Source: Gammaproteobacteria bacterium (GTDB lineage: Bacteria > Pseudomonadota > Gammaproteobacteria > Pseudomonadales > Pseudohongiellaceae). From it: DNA of 64,000 nt. Position 1 is the stretch's first letter, and every line of letters starts with the position of its first letter. The translations under genes and the position numbers were made by a program. The notes beneath the pieces were generated by a model that saw only the letters and a list, made by a program, of their open reading frames with translations, ran no database searches and had not been told where the DNA came from. The stretch spans positions 186,001 to 250,000 of the forward strand of contig PASF01000008.1 of the NCBI GenBank assembly GCA_002711845.1, given 5' to 3'. Positions 25,759 to 33,219 of this stretch are shown here, in pieces.

Positions 25759-27215
25759 TGGGTAGTTCTACAGGCACTCAGTCGCCGGAAATCCTGCGCC
25801 GTCAGTTGTTCGCTGAAAGCATCGCCGCGCTGCGTGCCCGCCAGGGTAATGCTGTGGTCAATCGCGTGGTTGTGAAGTGCCATACACTGCCCGGGTTCGG
25901 TGGCGGCAATTATCGGTGGAAGTCGGGCGCTGATGCCGGAACATACGTCGATAACAATGGCACTGTCATTGTGCCTACGGGCGGCGATGGCAGTGCGGCA
26001 TGGTTGCTGCACTATTCAGGGGATATTGACCCGAGGACGTTTGGCGCTGTTGGGGATTGGGATGGTGCTACAGGCACGGACGATACGACTGCTGTACAGG
26101 CGGCAATCGACGCTGCCAGGGGTGGTATTAAGCTCATGGATGGTGATTACCGGATTACCGGACCGCTGAATTTTCCAACAGGCCAAAACAAGAATTTCAC
26201 GGTCTATTTCCAGAATGCGCGGATCGTTCTGGATGCTGATAACACGACCGCAATCGTATTTGGTGAGACAGCCAACCCGCCTTTGTTCACGGGCTATTTT
26301 GACGTTACTGGCATAGACGTTGTTAACGCGACCGGTAGAACGGGAAACCGTGCTGTGCATTTAGCCAATGTGCTGGCGTCAACTTTTACTATTAAAAACA
26401 TCAGCGGGAATTTTGCGGATGGCATAGTGTTTGAGGGTGCTAATGACAGGGGCTGTGCCTACAACACGGTCACGCTGAACAATATCCAGACCGTTGACAA
26501 TCCCATTAAGTTTATCAATACCGCTGGCGGCTTTGCGAACCAGAACACTATCGTCGGTGGCAAAATAAATCACACATCTGGCAATATCGCTATTCTCAAT
26601 AACGGCAATGAAAACACATTTATTGGAACTGCTATTGAGGGCACCTGGACCACCGGCATTAAAATAAACAACCGGGGCGGCACTTATATAAACATCCGCA
26701 CAGAGGGGACGTTCGGGACTAAATGGGACACTACAGGGGCACCGGCCGGTGCGCGGGGCAATACCTTTATCGGCTGTTATGATTCGCCTGTTGGATTTGG
26801 CACATTCGGTCCAGGTTATCCATTCACCGCCATTATAAACGGCACAGTTGTATCAAACTCGTACACGGTAAACGGAAAGCATATTTTCGGCAGATCGGTC
26901 GGAGGTAGCACAGAGCCAGTTGTGGAGTTTGTTGATGGCTATACATCAGCCGGAAGTTCATATGTTGCACGTTTTAGGATGGGGAGGCTGACTGGAGTAT
27001 TTTGCAATTTTTTGGCGCAGGGTACGGAAGTCGGCAATTTAGCATCAGTCGGCACGGTCGGGTTAAGGTTTAAATCAGCAGCAAGCGGCTATAACACTGC
27101 GCCGATGGTGTTTGGTGATTATTACATATGGGTAGATACATCAGGAAGGCTGAGAATAAAGAACGGATCACCGGCCAGCGACACTGATGGCACGGTGGTC
27201 GGATCACAAACATAA
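25758..27215 (+). CDS. Beta-helix receptor-binding spike
   Basis: A 485-residue protein. Residues about 90-120 carry the motif FGAVGDWDGATGTDDTTAVQAAIDAA, the hallmark start of pectate-lyase-like phage tailspikes. It is followed by repeating short beta strands with Asn/Gly turns (about 150-340) and a C-terminal domain. It likely binds or degrades host surface glycans. The second half is visibly more AT-rich than the neighbouring genes, as often seen in exchangeable receptor-binding domains. It replaces the P1 spike position of PM2. Confidence 0.85.
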   Translation: MGSSTGTQSPEILRRQLFAESIAALRARQGNAVVNRVVVKCHTLPGFGGGNYRWKSGADAGTYVDNNGTVIVPTGGDGSAAWLLHYSGDIDPRTFGAVGDWDGATGTDDTTAVQAAIDAARGGIKLMDGDYRITGPLNFPTGQNKNFTVYFQNARIVLDADNTTAIVFGETANPPLFTGYFDVTGIDVVNATGRTGNRAVHLANVLASTFTIKNISGNFADGIVFEGANDRGCAYNTVTLNNIQTVDNPIKFINTAGGFANQNTIVGGKINHTSGNIAILNNGNENTFIGTAIEGTWTTGIKINNRGGTYINIRTEGTFGTKWDTTGAPAGARGNTFIGCYDSPVGFGTFGPGYPFTAIINGTVVSNSYTVNGKHIFGRSVGGSTEPVVEFVDGYTSAGSSYVARFRMGRLTGVFCNFLAQGTEVGNLASVGTVGLRFKSAASGYNTAPMVFGDYYIWVDTSGRLRIKNGSPASDTDGTVVGSQT

Positions 27216-27227
27216 AAGGTAACAACT

Positions 27228-27491
27228 ATGGCAATTCAGACAGATTACGATTTTCGGGGCATCAGGGTTAAAGACGCATACATCAAAATTTTGCATTTTG
27301 GTGGCAATGCTCAGTTTATAAATTTCACGGTTGGAGTTTTCGCCAATGTGGAAAAGGCTGGCGAGGGTGAAAAAATCGATGAAGTGTACTTCGACATGAT
27401 GCCGTTTGACATTGATGCGGGCAACCCACTGCGGCAGGCGTACGGAAAGCTGAAACAGATTTCCAGATTCGCCAATGCGGCCGATGTGTAG
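27228..27491 (+). CDS. Hypothetical late prophage protein (87 aa)
   Basis: Soluble alpha/beta protein of unknown function between spike and lysin, starting at ATG 27228 after AAAGGT. No family is recognised. Confidence 0.65.
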   Translation: MAIQTDYDFRGIRVKDAYIKILHFGGNAQFINFTVGVFANVEKAGEGEKIDEVYFDMMPFDIDAGNPLRQAYGKLKQISRFANAADV

Positions 27492-27499
27492 GGACCAAA

Positions 27500-28000
27500 A
27501 TGAACAGTCGGCAAAAGAAATTTCTACTGATCGCGGGGGTTCTCATGCTGGCTCTGACCTATGGTGCAAGAAAGTACTGGCCGAGAGGCCTGCGCAACAA
27601 CAACCCTGGCAATATCCGGCATAACCCTGCGAACAACTGGTACGGCATGACCGGCCAGGACAGGGACGGATTCGTGATTTTCGGTGATCCTGCGGACGGC
27701 ATTGATGCCATCGGTGAAATTATCGATTCATACCAGCGCCGGGGAATCTGGATGCTGCGTAATGTGATCGAAACGTGGGCACCAGGCAACGGCAAGGATC
27801 AAAACGGCAAGGCATACACAAACAGCACTGAGGCGTATCTGTCGCACGTCATGCAGTTGACCGGCTGGCAGGCCGCGCACGTTCCGCAACGCACTGAGGG
27901 CGACTATGTTGGACTTGTCAAAGCCATTATCACGCATGAGAACGGGCGCAACCCGTACAGTGATGAATTCATTGCAGCGTCACTGGCGAGGCCAACATGA
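27500..28000 (+). CDS. Virion-associated muralytic protein (RGLRNNNPGNIR family)
   Basis: A 166-residue protein with an N-terminal membrane helix (FLLIAGVLMLALTYGA) and the motif RGLRNNNPGNIR at 29-40, which defines a phage lysin-like family often labelled structural protein P5/virion transglycosylase. The later segment holds a conserved YLSHVMQ and HENGRNPYSDE. It probably cuts peptidoglycan during entry or lysis. ATGA overlap with the holin gene. Confidence 0.82.
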   Translation: MNSRQKKFLLIAGVLMLALTYGARKYWPRGLRNNNPGNIRHNPANNWYGMTGQDRDGFVIFGDPADGIDAIGEIIDSYQRRGIWMLRNVIETWAPGNGKDQNGKAYTNSTEAYLSHVMQLTGWQAAHVPQRTEGDYVGLVKAIITHENGRNPYSDEFIAASLARPT

Positions 28001-28377
28001 TTCTGGAAACTGTAATCCCTGCCCTCCTTCCGGCCGCTGCCGATGGTGTGCGGGCGATATTCAACAAATTGACGGGCGGTGCCGGTGCGAAACCGGCCAA
28101 TGTCGAAGAGGTTGTGACGCTGATGCAGGCCGAAACTGCCAGGCTGGAAGCGTTGGCCAAGATCGACAGCGCGGCGGGCAATGTCAGTGCCTGGGTGAAC
28201 AACATCAGGGCGTTACAGCGGCCGGTGGCGGTCGTAATGATCATCAGCGGCTATCTGGGGTCCATTGCCCTGACCAGTGATGCGGCGGTGGTCGATAATC
28301 TGGCTCAGTACGCCAGTATGGTCACGTTCTATCTGTTCGGTGATCGGTCATACATGTATATCAAGAAATCGCGGTGA
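27997..28377 (+). CDS. 3TM-type holin
   Basis: A 126-residue protein: an N-terminal amphipathic stretch (ILETVIPALLPAAADGV), an acidic helix, then two or three membrane segments (PVAVVMIISGYLGSIAL, YASMVTFYLFG) and the ending RSYMYIKKSR, the pattern of the 3TM phage/GTA holin family. It would permit lysin action. Overlaps the lysin gene. Confidence 0.82.
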   Translation: MILETVIPALLPAAADGVRAIFNKLTGGAGAKPANVEEVVTLMQAETARLEALAKIDSAAGNVSAWVNNIRALQRPVAVVMIISGYLGSIALTSDAAVVDNLAQYASMVTFYLFGDRSYMYIKKSR

Positions 28378-28389
28378 TGGGGGTCTGAG

Positions 28390-28566
28390 GTGGTTGAACT
28401 ACTGCCGTTTGCATATTCGATTGTGACCGGGCTGGTGACAGCCGTGGTGACCGTTGCCGTCAACAAGATCGAGATTAAACACCTATGGCTGGCAATCCAG
28501 CGCCATGAGAGTGTGCATCGCGATATGTGGAAAAACATTCAGAAGGTAGACCGGACCAATCACTGA
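28390..28566 (+). CDS. Small N-terminal-anchored membrane protein (58 aa)
   Basis: Starts at GTG 28390 (GGGGGT upstream) and ends at 28566. One N-terminal helix (FAYSIVTGLVTAVVTVAV) followed by a charged helix (KIEIKHLWLAIQRHESVHRD). Position after holin suggests a lysis accessory such as a spanin-like protein, but there is no signal or lipobox. Confidence 0.65.
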   Translation: MVELLPFAYSIVTGLVTAVVTVAVNKIEIKHLWLAIQRHESVHRDMWKNIQKVDRTNH

Positions 28567-28589
28567 ATCTGTTGTAACGGGGCGGTGTT

Positions 28590-28619
28590 GCCCGGCTGGG
28601 AGACTGGCCGGGCTTTTTT
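28590..28619 (+). terminator. Rho-independent terminator of the late operon
   Basis: Perfect seven-base stem GCCCGGC/GCCGGGC with a ten-base loop and six T. It ends the last prophage gene. Confidence 0.9.
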
Positions 28620-28762
28620 ATGAGCCTGAATGAGCCGTTATGAGCGCGGGAGTGTCCACAAATTGACCACGTAGAAGTGCGGAATAGTGGGAATTAGTGC
28701 GGCAGTGACGTTTTAAGTAATTGAAAAATATATAAGTGCATGAATAGCAAAGGGTATTCGGG
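28620..28762. promoter_or_regulatory. Right-end recombination arm with iterated short repeats
   Basis: Contains three ATGAGC copies exactly ten bases apart (28620, 28630, 28640), the 18-base repeat shared with the left end (28651-28668) and two AGTGCGG copies. The helical-turn spacing fits cooperative binding by a Cox-like protein or integrase. No gene is seen in this part. Confidence 0.55.
28651..28668 (+). repeat. 18-base direct repeat, right copy
   Basis: Identical to 15682-15699. In reverse the sequence also encodes GQFVDT, the same six residues as the integrase C-terminus, so it may be an arm site or a relic of an earlier integrase end. Confidence 0.6.
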
Positions 28763-28791
28763 GGGTTCGAATCCCTCTCTCACCGCCACTA
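28763..28791 (+). repeat. attR core
   Basis: Right copy of the 29-base tRNA-Ser 3' end repeat (one mismatch to attL). It continues on the right into host sequence that is part of the 49-base repeat. Confidence 0.85.
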
Positions 28792-28818
28792 AAAAGCACC
28801 GCTGCAACCAAAGCGGCC
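28770..28818 (+). repeat. 49-base direct repeat, copy 1
   Basis: Identical to 28959-29007. It joins the last bases of tRNA-Ser (through CCA) to a downstream trailer with a CCGCT/AGCGG hairpin. The unit length between copies is 189 bases. Confidence 0.9.
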
Positions 28819-28958
28819 CCCCTTCTCCCAGAATCCACTCAAGTCAACCCGGGGAGGGAGACGAACCCGACAGAGGGTCGACAAGTTGCACAGCAACTTA
28901 AAACGAGCGCGACAGCGCGAAGCCCGCAGGGTCAAAACAGCACAAAGCTGTTTTGATT
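28819..28958. repeat. Hairpin-rich spacer between the two 49-base repeats
   Basis: About 140 bases with no reading frame. It holds stems AAGTTGC/GCAACTT (28883-28899), GCGC/GCGC (28907-28918) and a perfect ten-base stem TCAAAACAGC/GCTGTTTTGA (28932-28956), plus an imperfect CGAACCC/GGGTCG arm near 28863. Together with the flanking tRNA ends it looks like a repeat unit similar in layout to the tRNA-3'-end repeats behind E. coli tyrT (rtT). That analogy is inference. Confidence 0.6.
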
Positions 28959-29007
28959 AATCCCTCTCTCACCGCCACTAAAAAGCACCGCTGCAACCAA
29001 AGCGGCC
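28959..29007 (+). repeat. 49-base direct repeat, copy 2
   Basis: Second copy, 189 bases downstream of the first. It lacks the T-loop part of the tRNA seen in attR (preceded by TTTTGATT instead). Confidence 0.9.
28980..29005 (-). terminator. Terminator-like hairpin downstream of queF
   Basis: Read on the minus strand: CCGCT stem, loop TTGGTTGC, AGCGG, then TGCTTTTT. It lies seven bases after the queF stop and inside the second 49-base repeat. Confidence 0.6.
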
Positions 29008-29011
29008 TCCC

Positions 29012-29833
29012 TCACTGCCGCACCAGCCTCTCCAGCGGGCGCGCCACCACCGTCCTGTCACTGCTGCGCAGCGGATTGATCTCCAGCCCGCCCCGTCGCA
29101 GAAAGTTGATACTGACCTGCAATGACTGTGGTTGGCACATGACCGACAGATCCTTGAATATCTGTTCCACACAATGCTCGTGGAAACCTTCGTGCAGGCG
29201 AAAGGAAATCAGATAGGACAACAGACTCTCGTGGTCGATCTGCTCGCCACGATACCGAATCAGGATACTGCCCCAGTCCGGCTGCGCCGTTATCGGGCAA
29301 TTGGAGCGAAACAGGTGACTGCACAGCGTTTCGTCGACGTCCGTGCCCGGCACATTGCGCAGCAGCTGCGGCGCCGGCTGATAAACGGCGCTGGTCACCT
29401 GCAGATCATCCAGGAGGATGGCATTGGCTATGGCCGTGGTATGCACGGCTGATGCATCGCTGTCGTGCACGATCACCCTGACCGGCGCACCCGCTGCACC
29501 TGACAGATCCTGCTGCATTTGCCTGACTGCTGACCCGGTGTCGGCGAATACATGCTGGTTCAGCGAATTAAAGTACAGCTTCATCGATTTTGACTCAACC
29601 AGATTGGGTGAGTCACAGGGCACCAGGATATCTGCCAGCGCAACCACAGGCTGACCAGAAGGCATGAGCCAGGACAGCTCGTAAGCGCGCCAGTGATCAA
29701 ACCCGCCAAACGGCAGATCATCACCGGTGATGCCCAGCTCGTGGCGATTGGCCGAGCGCGGCACCGGAAACAGCAGCGCCGGATCGTAGACAGTCGGGTA
29801 GACGGTGGCTTTCCCCAGCGGTATGTCAGACAT
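29012..29833 (-). CDS. queF: NADPH-dependent 7-cyano-7-deazaguanine reductase QueF
   Basis: Reduces preQ0 to preQ1 in queuosine synthesis. The 273-residue, two-domain (YqcD/T-fold) protein shows the NADPH-site motif ESKSMKLYFNS near 80-90 and the catalytic cysteine in SNCPITAQPDWGS (about C184), followed by the conserved HEGFHEHCVEQIF. I use ATG 29833 (MSDIPLGKATVYP); a GTG six codons upstream is possible. Single gene. Confidence 0.94.
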   Translation of the reverse strand: MSDIPLGKATVYPTVYDPALLFPVPRSANRHELGITGDDLPFGGFDHWRAYELSWLMPSGQPVVALADILVPCDSPNLVESKSMKLYFNSLNQHVFADTGSAVRQMQQDLSGAAGAPVRVIVHDSDASAVHTTAIANAILLDDLQVTSAVYQPAPQLLRNVPGTDVDETLCSHLFRSNCPITAQPDWGSILIRYRGEQIDHESLLSYLISFRLHEGFHEHCVEQIFKDLSVMCQPQSLQVSINFLRRGGLEINPLRSSDRTVVARPLERLVRQ

Positions 29834-29907
29834 CGTAGCAATAACCTTCACAGCTCAACATGAAAGAGGGTTTTGTGCTGGCCCCGGGCGGCCGGTATCG
29901 GCAGGAC

Positions 29908-30687
29908 TCAGTGGCGCAGACCGGTGCCACGCCGCAGCAATATCAGCGCCACGGCAAACAGCACGGCACTGAACAGCACCAGCATGAACAGCGCCCAGTA
30001 AATGTTCACATCACTGCTGCCCAGTATGCCATAGCGAAATGTATTGACCATGTACAGCACCGGGTTCATGGCAGAGACCCACTGCCCCACGGCCGGCAAC
30101 AACTCGATCGAATAGAATACGCCACCCAGATAAATCAGTGGTGTAAGCACAAACGTCGGGATAATGGAAATATCATCAAAGGTATTGGCAAACAGCGCAT
30201 TGATGAACCCGGCCAGGGAAAACACCATGGCGGTCAACAGCACCACCAGAATGGTCAGCCACACATGCTCGATACTCAGGGACGTAAACACAAACGACAT
30301 CAGCGTCACAATGACGCCAACTAGCAGACCACGCACCATGCCGCCGGCTACAAACCCAAGCAGGATGATGTAATTGGGGACAGGTGACACCAGTATCTCT
30401 TCAACGCAGCGCTGAAACTTGTTGCTGAAAAACGACGAGGACACATTGGCGTAGGCATTCTGGATGACTGCCATCATGATCAACCCGGGCACGATAAAAT
30501 CGATATACGGATAGCCACCCATCTCACCAATACGCCGGCCAATCAGATTACCGAAGATCAGATAATACAGACCGATGGTAATCGCCGGGGGCACCAGGGT
30601 CTGCAGCCAGATACGGGTAAAGCGCCGCACCTCTTTGACAAGGATGGTCTCAAAAGCAATGTACTTGTGATTGGCAAACATCTGCAT
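29908..30687 (-). CDS. ABC transporter permease (ABC-2 type, YadH-like)
   Basis: A 259-residue protein with six membrane helices and the ABC-2 pattern LTPLIYLGGVFYSIELLP near residues 180-197. Pairs with the ATPase encoded 34 bases upstream to form an exporter of the YadGH type. Substrate unknown. Confidence 0.9.
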   Translation of the reverse strand: MQMFANHKYIAFETILVKEVRRFTRIWLQTLVPPAITIGLYYLIFGNLIGRRIGEMGGYPYIDFIVPGLIMMAVIQNAYANVSSSFFSNKFQRCVEEILVSPVPNYIILLGFVAGGMVRGLLVGVIVTLMSFVFTSLSIEHVWLTILVVLLTAMVFSLAGFINALFANTFDDISIIPTFVLTPLIYLGGVFYSIELLPAVGQWVSAMNPVLYMVNTFRYGILGSSDVNIYWALFMLVLFSAVLFAVALILLRRGTGLRH

Positions 30688-30721
30688 ACCCTAATTATTC
30701 TGCCCGCAGCTGGCGGATCGG

Positions 30722-31669
30722 TCAGGAAGCTGTCTGCTGCCCCTTCAAACGGGACAGGAACAACTCTTCCAGACGGTTGGTCTTGTTTCTCATGCTTTTG
30801 ATCAATACATTCTGCTCGTTGAAGGCGGCAAACAGGGCATTGATATCCCGATCGGTACTCATGGAGACTTCGAAGCTGTGCGAATCAAGCCACTGGCAAC
30901 GCACCTCCGGGTCGTTAAACTGTGGCGCTGTGGACACTTCATTGACCGTATCAAACACCAGTGTCTGCATCGCGAGTTTGCCGAGCAGCGCACGCATGCT
31001 GGTGTTTTCCACTATCTGCCCGTGATCGATAATGGCAATGTTGCGGCACAGACTTTCCGCTTCTTCCAGATAGTGCGTGGTCAGAATGATGGTGGTCCCG
31101 TTGCGGTTGATCTCCTGCAGGAACTCCCACATCGAGCGGCGCAATTCAATATCCACACCGGCGGTCGGCTCGTCCAGAATCAGCAGGCGCGGCTCATGCA
31201 CCAGCGCCCGTGCGATCATCAGGCGACGTTTCATGCCACCGCTGAGCATGCGCGAGCGATTGTCACGCTTGTCCCACAGATCAAGTTTTTTCAGATACTT
31301 CTCGGTGCGCTCCCGCGCCAGCGAGCCCTTCAGCCCGTAATAGCCGGCCTGGGTCATGACAATGTCAGCCACTTTCTCGAACTGGCTGAAGTTGATTTCC
31401 TGTGGCACCACCCCCAGCGACTGTTTGGCTTCGTAAACATGACTGGCGGCGTCTTTGCCGAAGATCTTGATCGTGCCATCGCTGGCATTGACCAGTGTGG
31501 AAATGATACCAATGATGGTGGATTTGCCGGCGCCATTGGGACCCAGCAAGGCAAAGAAATCGTTTTCCTTGACGTCGAGGTCGATGCCCTTCAGGGCAAC
31601 ATGTCCGTTAGCATAGGTCTTGCGCAAATTGCGGATGGAGATGGCATTTTGTGAATCGGCATGTGACAT
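30722..31669 (-). CDS. ABC transporter ATP-binding protein (YadG-like)
   Basis: A 315-residue ATPase with Walker A GPNGAGKST near 43-51, signature MLSGGMKRR near 141-149 and Walker B LLILDEPTAGVD near 161-172, plus a C-terminal extension of about 80 residues typical of the YadG/DrrA exporters. First gene of the two-gene unit; upstream is the tRNA-Glu terminator. Confidence 0.93.
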   Translation of the reverse strand: MSHADSQNAISIRNLRKTYANGHVALKGIDLDVKENDFFALLGPNGAGKSTIIGIISTLVNASDGTIKIFGKDAASHVYEAKQSLGVVPQEINFSQFEKVADIVMTQAGYYGLKGSLARERTEKYLKKLDLWDKRDNRSRMLSGGMKRRLMIARALVHEPRLLILDEPTAGVDIELRRSMWEFLQEINRNGTTIILTTHYLEEAESLCRNIAIIDHGQIVENTSMRALLGKLAMQTLVFDTVNEVSTAPQFNDPEVRCQWLDSHSFEVSMSTDRDINALFAAFNEQNVLIKSMRNKTNRLEELFLSRLKGQQTAS

Positions 31670-31686
31670 GGTCGCTTCTCAAATTC

Positions 31687-31720
31687 CAAAAAAAAAGCCT
31701 GGCAAAAGCCAGGCTTAAAA
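31687..31720 (-). terminator. Rho-independent terminator of tRNA-Glu
   Basis: On the minus strand: AAGCCTGGC, loop TTTT, GCCAGGCTT, followed by a run of T. The hairpin is nearly symmetric with A/T runs on both sides, so it could act in both directions. Confidence 0.88.
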
Positions 31721-31722
31721 AA

Positions 31723-31798
<76 letters not shown>

Positions 31799-31836
31799 AG
31801 AAAAAATTTCCTGCCTTATTGCAGAAAGCGGCGCGA

Positions 31837-31865
31837 ATTTTAGTTAGCTTCGTCATCGCAGTCAA
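31837..31865 (-). promoter_or_regulatory. Sigma-70 promoter of tRNA-Glu
   Basis: Minus strand TTGACT (31865-31860), exactly 17 bases, then TAAAAT (31842-31837), followed by a GC-rich discriminator TCGCGCCGC typical of stringently controlled stable-RNA promoters. The tRNA starts about 38 bases downstream. Confidence 0.85.
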
Positions 31866-32050
31866 GATTTTTTTTGTCTATTTGCGAGATCATCCGTTCG
31901 GGCGATTTCGCTACTCAGACAGCGCGCGCATAATAACAAATCTGTCATCATGGTGATAGCTTTTTGTGCATCTTCTTTTATCCGATTCGCCTGGTTGAAC
32001 TGGTATAGTAGCTGATACCCGTTCGATTGTTCACGGAGACATCAGCCATT

Positions 32051-32740
32051 ATGGTCATTTTCAGCTTTATTCTGGCACTGGCACTGCTGGCGGGCAGCAT
32101 TTATGCCCTGCGCCTGCATCATGAACACCGCCGGCAAGCGCTGATCGCGCGCGAGCAGCCCCTGCCGCCCCTGAATAAACAGCCGCCCCTGAATAAACAG
32201 CCGCCCCTGAATAAACAGCCCCCCCTGAATAAACAGCCGTCCCCGAACCCGCTTCCGGACGCGCCGGCAGCGGCACCAGAGCCCGCAAGCGCCCCCACCG
32301 ACTGGCGCCAGGCCTGCCAGACACTCAGGGATCAGGGCCAATATGAAGATGCGCTGGCAATTTGTCAGCAGGCCTGGCCACAATGGCAGAGCTATGATCA
32401 TGCGGCGCGGGTCATGCGCGCCGCGATTCGCAGCACCAGCCATGACCCGCAGAGTCACCAGCGCTGGCTGCTGCGCCTGTACACGCTGGCAGCTCAGGCC
32501 AGCTTCCTGCATGACAAGGTCGACGGCCTGCCGGACCCAACCCGGCAGCGCCAGACCCATCTGTTTACCCCGCAGCAGATCGCCAGCCTGGAGATGCCCT
32601 GGGCGCAGATCGGCTACCAGGATTTACGCCTGCTGACCAAGTCGGACCGTAAACAATTGACGCAATGGCTGGGCGAACCGGAAACTCACCAAAGTGCGCG
32701 CATTTTCCATGACAAACAATGGCTAACATCATTCTCTTGA
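32051..32740 (+). CDS. Membrane-anchored protein with PPLNKQ repeats (229 aa)
   Basis: One N-terminal helix (VIFSFILALALLAGSIYAL) followed by a cytoplasmic linker with four copies of PPLNKQ, encoded by an 18-base tandem repeat, then a helical domain of about 150 residues starting TDWRQACQTLRDQGQYEDALAICQQAW, resembling a TPR unit. No family is recognised. The ATG at 32051 has GGAG twelve bases upstream. Confidence 0.72.
   Translation: MVIFSFILALALLAGSIYALRLHHEHRRQALIAREQPLPPLNKQPPLNKQPPLNKQPPLNKQPSPNPLPDAPAAAPEPASAPTDWRQACQTLRDQGQYEDALAICQQAWPQWQSYDHAARVMRAAIRSTSHDPQSHQRWLLRLYTLAAQASFLHDKVDGLPDPTRQRQTHLFTPQQIASLEMPWAQIGYQDLRLLTKSDRKQLTQWLGEPETHQSARIFHDKQWLTSFS
32166..32237 (+). repeat. 18-base tandem repeat inside a coding gene
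   Basis: About four units of cccctgaataaacagccg, one with a single change, encoding PLNKQP. In-frame units make length variation harmless to the frame. Confidence 0.88.
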
Positions 32741-32902
32741 CCTTTTTGGCAGCGATATGAGAACCTGTTCACAATTTCGTCCGGGTTGATCTGAACTGTG
32801 TCCCGCATGCTGCAGGTGTCGGTATCACTAAGGTAATCGGGTAAGTGGCCGATACCTCGACATAGGACATAATGGCTGGCTCCAAGAGCAAGGATCATCG
32901 GA

Positions 32903-33169
32903 ATGACCTTTACTGATAAGCGCAAACGGTCGAGGCTACCGTCTGTCGAGCCGGATCTGCTCGATCAGGGCATTATTCAGCTCAACATGGAAATCCAGAT
33001 TCTCAGCGACTGGCTGAAAAATCTGGACGCAGACGACAAAGAACAGCAGATATCCTACCGGGACATGCTGCAGAGCCGGCGCGAAATGCTGCGTTCTCTT
33101 GAATTGCAGAAGGCCGAACTGGATACGGCCCGGCAATCGCGCTCCACCAAGCCCCCCCCTAAGCACTGA
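32903..33169 (+). CDS. Small helical protein, unknown function (88 aa)
   Basis: A charged, mostly alpha-helical protein (DLLDQGIIQLNMEIQILSDW, then MLQSRREMLRSLELQKAELD), probably a short coiled coil, without a membrane segment. It lies 50 bases upstream of the dUTPase gene on the same strand and may be co-transcribed. Confidence 0.7.
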   Translation: MTFTDKRKRSRLPSVEPDLLDQGIIQLNMEIQILSDWLKNLDADDKEQQISYRDMLQSRREMLRSLELQKAELDTARQSRSTKPPPKH

Positions 33170-33219
33170 GTACGCGCCAGAACGCCGATTGCAGCCAGAT
33201 AAACCAGGAACCTTTCCCC

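Larger units (their letters stand above)
15610..28791 (+). mobile_element. Integrated tailless, likely double-jelly-roll (PM2/FLiP-like) prophage, about 13.2 kb
   Basis: Bounded by the two copies of the tRNA-Ser 3' end. It holds 27 tightly packed genes: integrase, secreted lysogeny protein, repressor, Cox-like protein, HUH replication protein, packaging-type ATPase, capsid candidate, at least six small membrane proteins, vertex and spike proteins, lysin, holin and a final small membrane protein. No terminase, portal, tail, polymerase B or terminal-protein gene is present. All reading frames are open, so it looks intact. The size is slightly above PM2 (about 10 kb) but typical for integrated tailless icosahedral phages. 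Confidence 0.85.

Noticed and set aside
32166-32237. CRISPR-like array
   Set aside because: The 18-base units are directly adjacent without spacers and lie in frame inside a gene; no cas genes in the window.
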